Source: Alphaproteobacteria bacterium
GTDB taxonomy: Bacteria > Pseudomonadota > Alphaproteobacteria > CAAGCB01 > CAG-977
Direction of reading: 5' to 3'
Assembly: GCA_017480385.1 (NCBI GenBank)
Contig: JAFVAT010000017.1
Location: forward strand, 1-64,000
DNA: 64,000 nucleotides
Each line of letters starts with the position of its first letter. The first letter of the stretch is position 1. The notes under the pieces were generated by a model, which had not been told where the DNA came from, made no database searches, and was given only the letters and a program-made list of their open reading frames with translations. Both the position numbers and the translations under genes were made by a program. This document shows, piece by piece, positions 26,151 to 35,299 of this stretch.

Positions 26151-28265
26151 ATGAAAAAAGTCTTTTCGGCCATTTTGGTTTTTGTTTTTTTATGTGCATT
26201 GGTCGCCGTTTGGACCTTGAAAGATTTTAATCAAAAGCTGTGTTCTGAAATCACGGCGCGCGTATCTGAAAAAACAGGGCGGTCCGTTGTCATTGACGGC
26301 GAGATCAAAGCACATTTTTCTTTGTCTCCTTCTGTGCGGATCAATGATATTAAATTGACCAATGCACCTTGGGCGGAAGAAGCGTATATGGCACAAATCG
26401 GCAGTTTGGAGCTGCAAATAAAACTACTGCCGTTGTTTCATCGCAAAGCAGAGGTGACACATTTGGATTTAAAAGATGTTCAGCTTGATTTCGAAGTTGA
26501 TTCGAAAGGACAGAAAAACTGGATTTTTCCTTTGAATAATGCGGACTCTTCAGCGGAAAAGAAGGCGTCGGAAACGGAAAAGAAGTCTTATTCTTTTATC
26601 GCGGACAATATAACGTTTGAGAATGTTCGGCTGCTTTTTAAAGACCGGCAGAAAGAAAAAACAACCGAAGCGCAGATTAAGGCGTTGGCTTTGAACTTAA
26701 CTCAAAATGGGCTGAGCATTGATTCTCAGTGGGCCGCAGGACAGGAGACTTTTACCGTAAAACTTGATGCAAAAAATCAGAAGGGACAGTCTTTTGAACA
26801 AACGGCATATGATTTCCTGATGCATGTTTCGGGCACAGGAATAACGGCTCGCATTGAAGGCCGTGCGACTGATCCTCTGTCAGACAGACAAATAAAGGCG
26901 GATATAGATCTGCAAATGGCACAGGCTTCTTTGCTGAATGAAGAACTGGGGATTTCCGTTCCGGCATTGTCGAATGTTTCTGTGACGGCGCGTATTGATG
27001 ACGGTCCGGACGGCTTGTCTGTGCCAAGCTTTAAAATCACGGCAGGAACAACGGAAACAATTTCTGTTGAAGCAGAAGGAACGGCGGATTCTTTTTCGCC
27101 TTTGTCCGTGCGTTTTCAGGCGCGGATCGATGCGCCGAATATGCAGGCGGTTCAAGGATTGCCTGCTTTGCCGGCAACAAAAGCAGCCGGATATGTCGAG
27201 TTGGAAGACGGCAGTTTATCTTTGAATAATATACAGCTGGCTATCGGTGCTTCGGATCTGTCCGGCAGAATCGTGTTTAGGACGGAACCAAACGTTTTTA
27301 TACAGACTCAATTGCATTCCCGTCAGCTTCATTTGGCAGATTTTTTTGGGAAAAACTATTCGTCTTTCGGTCGGAAAAAAGCGGCGGCTTTGCCCGCATC
27401 AAATTTAAATAACAGTGGCAAAGTCTTTTCGTCCGATCCCCTGCCGTTTGAGACGCTTTCCGCGGCAGAGATTGATGTTGATTATGCCATAGATTCCCTA
27501 ACGGCGGCAAACGGTCAGACATTGGGCAAGGTGAATTTAAGGGCCGCAATGCACGAGGGTGTTTTTGATTTGCCTGCTTTGAATTTGGCTGATTACGCCC
27601 TGCTTCAAGGCAGATTTGACACTTCGAAGCGTCCTGCGGAAATAAAAGCCGGTTTGAAAATGAACAAGCTTCCTCTTTCATTGTTTTTAGCCCAAAACAA
27701 TGTTGAGCGCGGAACCGCTGATGGCATGATTCAGCTTGGCGGGCAGGGCAATTCGGAATCGGAAATAGCGGCGTCCCTGAACGGCAGAATATTCGTTGAT
27801 CTGCAAGATGTTTATGTCAGTTCTTATCAGCTGATATCCTTGCCGGAGGCCCTGTCTTTCCTGTCACCGTTTGATGACAGGCAACCCCTCTCCATTCCTT
27901 GTGCCGTTGTCAATGTGCCGGTGAAAAACGGAGTGATTTCTTCACAAAATAAAATCGGTATGGAAAGCAGTATGCTGAATATGCAGATAAACGGCAAGAT
28001 CAATTTGGCCGATGAAAACGTTCAGATGAAGATCGATGTCGAACCGTCTTCGCAGGGCATGCTTAAAGCCGTGTTTAATTCAGCTTCCGTTGATGGTACG
28101 CTGGCGGATCCGGTGGTAAAACTCAATACGGACAAGGCGATTGATAATGCGTTATATATCGGCATGGCTTTTCTGACAGGCGGCAGGCAGGCGGCGCAGG
28201 AATATATGAATCAAAAGAAACTGCAGCATGTTTGTCAGGAGGCTTTGACCGCGGCAGCGCAATGA
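26151..28265 (+). CDS. asmA: AsmA-family envelope protein
   Basis: 704 residues. One N-terminal membrane anchor (about residues 5-24), then the AsmA signature: SEITARVSEKTGRSVVIDGEI, SLSPSVRINDIKLTNAPWA, and LELQIKLLPLFHRKAEVTHLDLKDVQL. The C-terminal region with GTADGMIQLGGQGNSESEIAASLNG is the AsmA C-terminal domain. AsmA-like proteins bridge inner and outer membranes and affect phospholipid transport. Stop overlaps the next start (ATGA). First of a run of four coupled genes. Confidence 0.9.
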   Translation: MKKVFSAILVFVFLCALVAVWTLKDFNQKLCSEITARVSEKTGRSVVIDGEIKAHFSLSPSVRINDIKLTNAPWAEEAYMAQIGSLELQIKLLPLFHRKAEVTHLDLKDVQLDFEVDSKGQKNWIFPLNNADSSAEKKASETEKKSYSFIADNITFENVRLLFKDRQKEKTTEAQIKALALNLTQNGLSIDSQWAAGQETFTVKLDAKNQKGQSFEQTAYDFLMHVSGTGITARIEGRATDPLSDRQIKADIDLQMAQASLLNEELGISVPALSNVSVTARIDDGPDGLSVPSFKITAGTTETISVEAEGTADSFSPLSVRFQARIDAPNMQAVQGLPALPATKAAGYVELEDGSLSLNNIQLAIGASDLSGRIVFRTEPNVFIQTQLHSRQLHLADFFGKNYSSFGRKKAAALPASNLNNSGKVFSSDPLPFETLSAAEIDVDYAIDSLTAANGQTLGKVNLRAAMHEGVFDLPALNLADYALLQGRFDTSKRPAEIKAGLKMNKLPLSLFLAQNNVERGTADGMIQLGGQGNSESEIAASLNGRIFVDLQDVYVSSYQLISLPEALSFLSPFDDRQPLSIPCAVVNVPVKNGVISSQNKIGMESSMLNMQINGKINLADENVQMKIDVEPSSQGMLKAVFNSASVDGTLADPVVKLNTDKAIDNALYIGMAFLTGGRQAAQEYMNQKKLQHVCQEALTAAAQ

Positions 28266-28732
28266 AAAAAGTTGATCGTTTAAAAAGGACACAAGAGCAG
28301 CTGGCTTTTGCCGCCGCGGATACGGTTTGCTTTTTTGCGCCATATCCGGAAGATTTGCGGTGTTTGCAGGAACAGGAGTGGCTGCCGGTCATTGATTGGG
28401 TGAACGGTCTGGGATGTGATTTTAAACCGGTTTTGGGATTAAAAGTTCCGCCTTTGTCCGATCGAACACAAGACTTTTTGCAAAAGAGGCTGAACGCTTT
28501 GTCCGAAGACGCCTTTTTGGCTTTTTGCGCTGTTTCGGGCAGCTGTCGTTCCGTTATTCTGGCGCTGGCCGTTTCGGAAGGGTTTCTGTCGGCGGAGCAG
28601 GCTTTTGATCTGTCCGTGCTGGAAGAACGCTTTCAGAACCGATTTTGGCCGGAGGAGCCGGACGCTCTGGCTTCCCGGAACAGCCGCAGACAAGCCGTAT
28701 TGGAAGCGGCTGAAAAATTGAAAGGAAAATAA
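28262..28732 (+). CDS. ATP12-family F1-ATPase assembly chaperone, short
   Basis: 156 residues. The motif pattern DTVCFFAPYPEDLRCLQEQEWLPVIDWVNG and SCRSVILALAVSEGFLSAEQAFDLSVLEERFQNRFW matches the C-terminal helical domain of ATP12, which binds the F1 alpha subunit during assembly in mitochondria and alphaproteobacteria. The usual N-terminal beta domain (about 70-80 residues) is missing; the ATG at 28262 overlaps the asmA TGA and the upstream frame contains asmA, so the gene itself is short. Whether it still works as a chaperone is uncertain. Confidence 0.8.
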   Translation: MKKVDRLKRTQEQLAFAAADTVCFFAPYPEDLRCLQEQEWLPVIDWVNGLGCDFKPVLGLKVPPLSDRTQDFLQKRLNALSEDAFLAFCAVSGSCRSVILALAVSEGFLSAEQAFDLSVLEERFQNRFWPEEPDALASRNSRRQAVLEAAEKLKGK

Positions 28733-29029
28733 ATGGCGCAGGAAATTGTTCATATTCGTATTCATGGGCGTGTGCAGGGAGTATTTTATCGTCAATGGAC
28801 GATGACAGAAGCACGTGCCCGCGGATTGTCCGGCTGGGTGCGCAACCGCATTGACGGCACTGTAGAGGCCGTGTTTAAAGGGGAAACAGATGTCATTGCC
28901 GATATGTTCAACGCATGCAAGCGGGGATCGCCCAGAGCTTTTGTAACTAAAGTTGAATACCAAATCGCCCCCGACGCTCCTATGGAAGAAATTATTGACG
29001 GTGTTTTTGAACAGAAAAGGACGGTATAA
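28733..29029 (+). CDS. acyP: Acylphosphatase
   Basis: 98 residues. Hydrolyses acyl phosphates such as acetyl phosphate or 1,3-bisphosphoglycerate. GRVQGVFYRQWTMTEA holds the catalytic Arg and GLSGWVRNRIDGTVEAVFKG the catalytic Asn. It begins immediately after the ATP12 stop. Confidence 0.94.
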   Translation: MAQEIVHIRIHGRVQGVFYRQWTMTEARARGLSGWVRNRIDGTVEAVFKGETDVIADMFNACKRGSPRAFVTKVEYQIAPDAPMEEIIDGVFEQKRTV

Positions 29030-29287
29030 ATGGAAATTCAGCATATTCCTGAAAAAGGCGTTTTTGAAGCGCAGGGAGCTTTTTTAAAGTATGAGCTTCG
29101 GGAAAACGGACAAGAGAAAGAAATGCTGTTTACGCATACTTTTACCGCGCCGGAACATCGGGGAAAGGGCATTGCCGCCGCTTTGGTCAAAGAGGGATTG
29201 GCCTATGCAAAGGCAAACGGTTATAAAATCGTGCCGGTATGTCCTTATGTCGTTTCGTATCTGGAACGTCACCCGCAGGAGGGATAA
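29030..29287 (+). CDS. Small GNAT-like N-acetyltransferase
   Basis: 85 residues. The pattern FTHTFTAPEHRGKGIAAALVKEGLAYAKANGYKIVPVCPYVVSYLERHP is the mini-GNAT (YjdJ/NATD1-like) domain; RGKGIA is the acetyl-CoA pyrophosphate loop. Begins directly after acyP and ends the operon. Acceptor unknown. Confidence 0.88.
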   Translation: MEIQHIPEKGVFEAQGAFLKYELRENGQEKEMLFTHTFTAPEHRGKGIAAALVKEGLAYAKANGYKIVPVCPYVVSYLERHPQEG

Positions 29288-29352
29288 TGCGGTTAAAGAA
29301 AACTTTTCGGTTGCGCAGAGGAGATCAATCTGCTATTAACCTTAACTGATAC

Positions 29353-29439
<87 letters not shown>

Positions 29440-29440
29440 T

Positions 29441-29472
29441 AAATTCCCCCGTTTGCCGGGGGATTTCTTTTT
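29441..29472 (+). terminator. Rho-independent terminator after tRNA-Leu
   Basis: CCCCCG at 29446-29451 pairs with CGGGGG at 29457-29462, extended by A/T pairs on both sides, then TTTCTTTTT. It ends the tRNA transcript. Confidence 0.85.
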
Positions 29473-29553
29473 GCCGAAATGAAATGGTTGCCGTTTGAAA
29501 GCATGCGGTTTATTTTAAAGAAAGCATACCCGTTCTGTTCAAAGGAGAAAATC

Positions 29554-30999
29554 ATGCCCGTTGTTGCTTTAATTTATCCGCCCGGTCTTTTGTTCCAGCG
29601 CGGGGAAGACAGATGCCAGTCTAATATCGCTTCGTCAACGGCAACATCCATGCGGGCCTGCAATGACTTGGGGTATGCGGCGGCGGCTTTGAAACAGAAA
29701 GGGTTTGACGTTTTTTTGAAAGATTATCAAACGGAGGGATTGACTTTTGACGATCTGCTTTCCGATTTGGAACAAAATCCGCCCGACATGTTGATGATGA
29801 GCACTACAAACGCAACGATTTTTACAGATTTGGAAATCGTGAAACGGCTGAAAGCGGCGTTTGATAAAATATGTGTTGTTTTAAAAGGCGCCGTCTTTTT
29901 CGATCCGGAAGACGGCCTGCTGAATCAGCTGGATTTAAGCCTGACAGATTATTTGATCGGCGGTGAATCCGATTTTATTATCGGCGATCTGGCATGGGCG
30001 CATTTTAATGATCAATCGAAATTGTCTGCGATCGGCGGGATTTTATATCGTGAAAACGGGCAGTGGAAAAGGACCGATTTTGCGCATTGGCACGAGGATT
30101 TGGACGCGCTTCCTTTTCCGGATCGGTCTTTAATGAACAATGCGCTGTATCTGCGGCCGGATACTCAGGAAAAACAAGCGACAATCGCAACTTCGCGCGG
30201 CTGTCCGTCGAATTGTATTTTTTGCCTGACGCCGCATATTTCAGGGAAAAGGCTGCGTCTGCGGTCACCGGAAAATATCTTTGCGGAAATTACCGAATGT
30301 TATGAAAAATTCGGAATCCGGAATTTCTTTTTCAAATCGGACACGTTTACCATAAATAAGGCTTGGACGGTGGCATTGTGTGATTTGATTCTGTCCTCGC
30401 CTTTGAAAGGAAAAATCGAATGGGTGGCCAATTCCCGCGTTAATCCGATTGATCAGGAAACTCTGGTTAAAATGAAGCAGGCGGGCTGCTGGCTTGTCGC
30501 GTTCGGATTTGAATCGGGCAGCTCGGACACGCTTGAAAAGGCCAGAAAAGGAGCGACAGTCGAACAAAACAAAGCGGCGGCAGAAATGGCCAAAAAAGCG
30601 GGATTAATGGTTTATGGGTTTTATTTGATCGGTTTTCCGTGGGAAACACAGGAACATCTGGAGGCAACCCGAAAGCTGATCTTTGACATTGACGCGGATT
30701 TTATCGAATTGCATATTGCCACGCCGTTTTACGGCACAGGGCTGTATGAAATGGCCAAAGAAGCCGGACTGATTGATGAAAGCGTTTTGGGCAAAGACTA
30801 TTTTAACGCGCCGACGATCGGAACAAAGTATTTGTCAATCGGGGAAATCGAAGCGTTCCGGAAAAAGACGATTTTAAAGTATCATCTGCGCCCTTCGTAC
30901 ATTCTGCGCAAGCTGAAGTATGCCGTTTTCCGTCCGAAGGTATTGAAAAACTATTTTGTTTTCGGATTAAAGCTGATCAAAAACACCATAACGCGTTAG
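29554..30999 (+). CDS. Radical SAM protein with N-terminal B12-binding-type domain
   Basis: 481 residues. ATG 29554 is preceded by AAGGAG at 29542-29547; the frame opens earlier but without a site. Residues about 1-140 form a Rossmann-like cobalamin-binding fold; the usual DxHxxG motif reads DYQTEG, with Gln in place of the axial His. The radical SAM motif CPSNCIFC (CxxxCxxC) is near residue 225. The C-terminal part (ATPFYGTGLYEMAKEAGLI) is typical of the BchE/hopanoid-methylase-like group. Reaction unknown. Single gene between tRNA-Leu and convergent rnhA. Confidence 0.88.
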   Translation: MPVVALIYPPGLLFQRGEDRCQSNIASSTATSMRACNDLGYAAAALKQKGFDVFLKDYQTEGLTFDDLLSDLEQNPPDMLMMSTTNATIFTDLEIVKRLKAAFDKICVVLKGAVFFDPEDGLLNQLDLSLTDYLIGGESDFIIGDLAWAHFNDQSKLSAIGGILYRENGQWKRTDFAHWHEDLDALPFPDRSLMNNALYLRPDTQEKQATIATSRGCPSNCIFCLTPHISGKRLRLRSPENIFAEITECYEKFGIRNFFFKSDTFTINKAWTVALCDLILSSPLKGKIEWVANSRVNPIDQETLVKMKQAGCWLVAFGFESGSSDTLEKARKGATVEQNKAAAEMAKKAGLMVYGFYLIGFPWETQEHLEATRKLIFDIDADFIELHIATPFYGTGLYEMAKEAGLIDESVLGKDYFNAPTIGTKYLSIGEIEAFRKKTILKYHLRPSYILRKLKYAVFRPKVLKNYFVFGLKLIKNTITR

Positions 31000-31003
31000 A
31001 ATT

Positions 31004-31450
31004 TTATTTCAGCGCTTCCCGCAAAGCTTCAATCGCATTGCGCGCCAATAAATCGCAGCGCTCGTTTTCAGGGTGTCCGGCATGCCCTTTGACCCAATGC
31101 CAATGCAGCTGGTGCGTTTTGGATAAACGGTAGAGTTCCTGCCATAAATCGCTGTTTTTAACAGGCTTTTTATCTGCCGTCCTCCAACCGTTTTTTACCC
31201 AGCCGGTCAGCCATTCTTCCGCGCCTTTCATGACGTATTGACTGTCCGTGTAAATCTCGATTTCGCAGGGCTCTTTCAATGACAACAACGCTTGCAGAAC
31301 CGCCATCAGTTCCATGCGGTTGTTTGTAGTCGCTTCTTGCGATCCGCTGATTTCCTTTTCAACGGTTTTATAGCGCAGAACCGCTCCCCAGCCGCCCAAG
31401 CCGGGATTGCCACTGCACGCACCGTCCGTGAATATGGTAATTTGTTTCAT
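31004..31450 (-). CDS. rnhA: Ribonuclease HI
   Basis: 148 residues. Cleaves RNA in RNA-DNA hybrids. The catalytic acidic set is visible: [11 protein letters not shown] (Asp), NNRMELMA (Glu), YTDSQYV (Asp) and NERCDLLA (Asp); the basic protrusion [16 protein letters not shown] is present. Convergent with the radical SAM gene, 4 nt apart. Confidence 0.96.
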   Translation of the reverse strand: MKQITIFTDGACSGNPGLGGWGAVLRYKTVEKEISGSQEATTNNRMELMAVLQALLSLKEPCEIEIYTDSQYVMKGAEEWLTGWVKNGWRTADKKPVKNSDLWQELYRLSKTHQLHWHWVKGHAGHPENERCDLLARNAIEALREALK

Positions 31451-31571
31451 ACGGCGTAATTTGACATGTTATGGAAAAAATGTCGAGAGATTAAAATAAA
31501 GAAACGTTATCAGCTTGCTTTTTGTCAAACAGACTTGATATGATCAAAAAAAACAAATTCGAGTATCCAGA

Positions 31572-32456
31572 ATGTCTTTTCCTTTTTTTACGTGCGGCGG
31601 TTGGTTTTATTGGGTTGACCGGTACAGTTATTCCGGGTGGCGGATCCAAGAATCCATATGGACGCGCCGGTGCCGTCTGTTGGACCCGTTTAATATTAAA
31701 CGGGCTGCCGGGTCTTTTGAGCTGTGCTATGATACGCTGTTGTATTTTCTGCGGGCATGGGAAGCGGATACGCAGGTAAAAAAAGGAGTTGTATTAATCC
31801 ATGGTTTGTTTCAGCGCCCTTCTTCTTTTGAAAAAATGGCGCATCATCTGCAAAAAAACTTTGAGCCGATTATATTCAGCTATCCGATGTTCCGATTCAG
31901 TTTGGTAAAATCGGCAATGGCTTTAAATGCCATGTTGGACCGCCGGCAGGATTTAAAGCAAGTGAACTTTGTTGCCTATGGTATGGGTGGGCTGATTTTA
32001 CGCCAGGCACTGATGTTGAATCCGGCTTGGCTTGAAAAGATCGGACGCAGCGTTTTTCTTGCCGTGCCCAATAACGGTTATGTTTGGGCACAAAAATGGA
32101 AAGACAGGAAGTGGTATCAAAAGCTGTTGGGAGAAGCGGGAAAAAATATTTTGCCGGAAACAGCAAAAGAGCTGTTCCCAATGGGCGGAGATTTTGGCGT
32201 TATTCTTGCTGGCAAGGACGACGGCAAGGGCTTTCTTCCCTTTTTTAAAGAAGATAATGACGGCATTTTGCCGGTCAAAGACGGTCGCTGCGAAAAGGCG
32301 CGGGAAGAGTTTATGGCGTTGAATAAAACGCATTTTTTCCTGCATCAAGATGATAAATTGATTGAAATGACGCACAGTTTTTTGAATACGGGAAAATTCG
32401 GTCGCGGCGTTCGTATCCGCAAAGAACAAAGCTATACCAATTTATGGGATAACTGA
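31572..32456 (+). CDS. Alpha/beta-hydrolase-fold protein lacking the nucleophile serine
   Basis: 294 residues. After about 70 Trp/Arg-rich residues the hydrolase core begins: KGVVLIHGLFQRPSSF (oxyanion strand-turn) and VNFVAYGMGGLILRQAL, the position of the nucleophile elbow. Lipase-like relatives read GHSMGG here; this protein has Tyr136-Gly137, so the serine is replaced by Gly. A later Asp and NKTHFFLHQD with His could be the other triad members. Likely a non-catalytic relative, or a mutated one. Start uncertain: no strong binding site before ATG 31572. Confidence 0.7.
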   Translation: MSFPFFTCGGWFYWVDRYSYSGWRIQESIWTRRCRLLDPFNIKRAAGSFELCYDTLLYFLRAWEADTQVKKGVVLIHGLFQRPSSFEKMAHHLQKNFEPIIFSYPMFRFSLVKSAMALNAMLDRRQDLKQVNFVAYGMGGLILRQALMLNPAWLEKIGRSVFLAVPNNGYVWAQKWKDRKWYQKLLGEAGKNILPETAKELFPMGGDFGVILAGKDDGKGFLPFFKEDNDGILPVKDGRCEKAREEFMALNKTHFFLHQDDKLIEMTHSFLNTGKFGRGVRIRKEQSYTNLWDN

Positions 32457-32469
32457 TCGGAACTTTATT

Positions 32470-33261
32470 CTAAGCCGAATGCTTTTTTTCCATATGCTTG
32501 GCCTCTGTCCATAGAGCTTCCATTTCTTCCAGATTTGTTTGTTCAAAAGGCTGGCAGCGGCTTTTTAATACTTCTTCGATATGCGAAAAGCGGCGTTCAA
32601 ACTTAGCATTTGTCCGCTTAAGAGCCTTTTCCGGATCTATATTCAATTTGCGCGCCAGATTGACACAGGCAAACAACAAATCCCCCATTTCGTCTTCACG
32701 TTCTGAAATGTGTTCTTTTTGAGCGATTTCAGCGCGCAGTTCGGCGCTTTCCTCAACGATTTTATCCAATACCAAATCGGGCTTGTCCCAATCGAATCCG
32801 ACTCGTGCCGCTCGGCTTTGCAGCTTGTAAGCCCTTGTCGCAGCGGGTAAAGCTTTTGCAATACCCGACAAAATGCCGGTTTGATGATGATCAGACCTTT
32901 CCTGGCGTTTCATTTCCTCCCAATCCGGAGCTGTTTCGGCTTTTCCGAAAATATGAGGGTGACGGCGGATCATTTTATCGCAGGCGGTTTGGGCAATATC
33001 GAAAAAGTCAAAAAGCCCCTGTTCTTTGGCAATTTGTGCATAAAAAACAATATGGAACAATAAATCCCCCAATTCTTCACGCAAAGCGTTCATGTCATTC
33101 AGGGCAACCGCATCATAAACCTCATAGGCTTCTTCCAGCGTAAATCCCGAAATGCTTTCAGCCGTTTGACTGCGGTCCCATGGGCACCCTTTTTCCGGGT
33201 CGCGCAGACGCGCCATAATTTCTAAAAGAGAGTTTAAGGAGTCTTTTCTGTCCCCGGTCAT
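32470..33261 (-). CDS. mazG: MazG nucleoside triphosphate pyrophosphohydrolase
   Basis: 263 residues, the tandem-domain form. Removes pyrophosphate from NTPs in house-cleaning. The N-terminal domain has LRDPEKGCPWDRSQTAESI and the EExxE...ExxD ion-binding set in FTLEEAYEVYDAV and EELGDLLFH; the second domain has ESAELRAE and EDEMGDLLFACVNLARKL. Convergent with the preceding hydrolase-like gene. CTATATTAG and poly-T tracts upstream suggest its promoter lies within 33262-33400. Confidence 0.95.
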   Translation of the reverse strand: MTGDRKDSLNSLLEIMARLRDPEKGCPWDRSQTAESISGFTLEEAYEVYDAVALNDMNALREELGDLLFHIVFYAQIAKEQGLFDFFDIAQTACDKMIRRHPHIFGKAETAPDWEEMKRQERSDHHQTGILSGIAKALPAATRAYKLQSRAARVGFDWDKPDLVLDKIVEESAELRAEIAQKEHISEREDEMGDLLFACVNLARKLNIDPEKALKRTNAKFERRFSHIEEVLKSRCQPFEQTNLEEMEALWTEAKHMEKKHSA

Positions 33262-33627
33262 TTTTTATCCTTTTTGTCGGTTGTGCATGGGTTTATCTTT
33301 GTTTTTTGCATCATAGGCGACTATATTAGAGCAGATCTTTTTTTTGACAACAGATTTTGAAACGACTCCTTTTTTATATTTTGTCTATTTTGCTGTTATT
33401 TGTTTTGTTTTGTTGTATATTTTTGGAAAAGACCGAAAATGCTTTCTGGCGTTTCAAGGGATTGATAAGAAGGAAATTATTATATAATACATTGATTTTT
33501 ATGATGATTTTTTAAAATTTACCAAAGCAGGAAGAAAAAAAGAGAATTATGGACAAAATATCCTTGAAAAAAGAAAAAAGCTTCGGTATAAAAAAGATTA
33601 AGGAAGATTTTTTTATGAGAGGTTCTT
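33262..33627. other. A/T-rich divergent promoter region
   Basis: 366 bases without a gene between mazG (minus) and the HAD-fold gene (plus). Long A and T tracts (33331-33600) suggest bent DNA. The only strong promoter seen on the plus strand is at 33564-33592. No riboswitch-like structure was recognised. Confidence 0.6.
33564..33592 (+). promoter_or_regulatory. Promoter of the HAD-fold gene
   Basis: TTGAAA at 33564-33569, 17-bp spacer, TATAAA at 33587-33592. Same layout as the promoters at 19774 and 20739 that serve other genes whose products share the C-terminal tail. Leader of about 30 nt before ATG 33628 with GAGAGG. Confidence 0.7.
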
Positions 33628-34680
33628 ATGAGCGAAAAGAAACCGGTAAGTTTGATTGTCAGTGATGTTGACAATACAATTTCAGATTATTTTAACAACT
33701 GGGGCTTGGCTTGGGATAAAGGAATTGAAAAGCTGGCGGAAAGCCGCGGTATGGAAAAGGATAAGCTGTACGAAGATATCCGTAACAATGCAGGCGGTTA
33801 TGCTCGTTTTCATAATTTTCCGGACCTGTTGAAGGAAACGCCATCTTTAAGCTTGGAGGGCAAGTCCGCGGAGGAACGCGCTCGTTTGGAAAAAAATGAT
33901 GCGAAAATCTGCCATGAGGTTGCCAAGCAGTATCACGAAGGCAACACCATGTATGAGGGTGTGATCGCAACGATTCGCAAAGCGAAGGCTATGGGGGCTC
34001 AGTTTGTTTTGTATTCGGATTCGCCTGCTTCCGGCCTGATTGCCCGTATGGCGGATATGCAGTTCCCGCTCGATTTGGTGGACGGCGTTGTTTGCCGTGC
34101 CGACAGCACAACGGAAGAAGTGGACGGCAAGATTCAATTTAAGAAAGCTCCGATGCAGGTCACCGGCGGCTGTTTCAGCGGTTATCGTGATGCTTTGGTA
34201 GAAAAGCTGGGCGACAAACTGGTTATGAATGCCGGCGATGTTTGGAAGCCGAACATGGAAGTGATGCAGGGAATTATGGACCGCCATGGCGCAACGCCAG
34301 ATCAGACCGTTATGGTCGGCGACAATATTAAATCCGACGGCGGAGTTGTTCGTTTGGGCTGTCATTTTGCCTGGCAGAAAGAAGGCTCTGAAGTTTGTCC
34401 TGAAGCGCAGACAATGTATTCCAAGATTAATGAAATGACCGATTACAAAATCGGTGCTCAGGCCCATTTGGATATGTTGGATAAGATGTCTAAGGCCGAT
34501 CCGGCTTTAGGCAGGCAGTACCAAGAAAAAATGGTCACTTTGGAAGGCGGTTTCAAAGATCTGAACAAGTATTATCGTTTTCAGTCTGCTGAAAGGGCTA
34601 AAGCTCAAGCCAAAGCAATGGAAGCCACGAATACGGCTGTTCAGGCTGCCGTTGTTGCCCGTCGTGTCGGCGGTCGCTAA
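33628..34680 (+). CDS. HAD-superfamily hydrolase with a C-terminal basic tail
   Basis: 350 residues. All four HAD motifs are present: DVDNT (Asp13, Asp15), LYSDS (Ser130), Lys207 in DVWKPN, and GDNIKSD (Asp232, Asp237), so a phosphatase-type active site is intact. An alpha-helical cap sits between about residues 20 and 120. Beyond about residue 265 lies a helical C-terminal region that ends VQAAVVARRVGGR, resembling the tails at 21471 and 22196. Substrate unknown. Own promoter and terminator, so monocistronic. Confidence 0.8.
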   Translation: MSEKKPVSLIVSDVDNTISDYFNNWGLAWDKGIEKLAESRGMEKDKLYEDIRNNAGGYARFHNFPDLLKETPSLSLEGKSAEERARLEKNDAKICHEVAKQYHEGNTMYEGVIATIRKAKAMGAQFVLYSDSPASGLIARMADMQFPLDLVDGVVCRADSTTEEVDGKIQFKKAPMQVTGGCFSGYRDALVEKLGDKLVMNAGDVWKPNMEVMQGIMDRHGATPDQTVMVGDNIKSDGGVVRLGCHFAWQKEGSEVCPEAQTMYSKINEMTDYKIGAQAHLDMLDKMSKADPALGRQYQEKMVTLEGGFKDLNKYYRFQSAERAKAQAKAMEATNTAVQAAVVARRVGGR

Positions 34681-34704
34681 AAACCTTCTGCCGTTATTTA
34701 TGTT

Positions 34705-34742
34705 TAAGGAGGAAGGAATACCCTTTCCTCCTTATTTTTTTA
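34705..34742 (+). terminator. Rho-independent terminator after the HAD-fold gene
   Basis: TAAGGAGGAA at 34705-34714 pairs with TTCCTCCTTA at 34725-34734, then a long T run. Confidence 0.9.
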
Positions 34743-34918
34743 ATTTGCCGGATAAACAAAATTCAATTTGCGGACAGCGATTTGGACAAGTATGCAGGTC
34801 AGAAAAAAGAGCTTGTTAAAAAGAGATTTTTTTCACTAACCGGCTCTTGACTGATCAGCGAGAATCTAGCAATCTATAGAAAAACAGCACTCTGTTTGTT
34901 TGATGAAAGGAATTAATC

Positions 34919-35281
34919 TTGTCTAATCAATATACGGAAGAAAATCTAATCCGTGCCGCCTCATTTCTGCCTTCTCAGCAGGAACGGGAACAGCAGCAGG
35001 CGGATATAAGCGCCGCGGCAGATCCGTTGTCAGCTTTGCTTTATTCAGATGATCGTGAAACTGTTTTGTATGGCATTTTTGGCGATATACCGGATTATGA
35101 CAATCCCGAAATGGAAATGCTGTGGGACGAAGTGTTGGACGCCGATCCGGAAGAAGTGTATGAGTATTGTTTTCGTAAAGGGGTGGACCTGTTTCAAGAT
35201 GACGGAAAACCCGTTCCCGGCTGGCGGGATATTGCCGTTATGCTGAAGGCCATTGAAAAGGGCATTTTGCAGCTGGCTTGA
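34919..35281 (+). CDS. Acidic protein of unknown function
   Basis: 120 residues from a TTG start with AAAGGA upstream. Strongly acidic, Gln-rich N-terminus, then YGIFGDIPDYDNPEMEMLWDEVLDADPEEVYEYCF, and VPGWRDIAVMLKAIEKGIL at the end. No signal peptide or membrane segment. It sits 18 nt before a DUF502 membrane-protein gene and is probably cotranscribed. Not recognised. Confidence 0.65.
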   Translation: MSNQYTEENLIRAASFLPSQQEREQQQADISAAADPLSALLYSDDRETVLYGIFGDIPDYDNPEMEMLWDEVLDADPEEVYEYCFRKGVDLFQDDGKPVPGWRDIAVMLKAIEKGILQLA

Positions 35282-35299
35282 GTTTTATCGAGGATTTTT

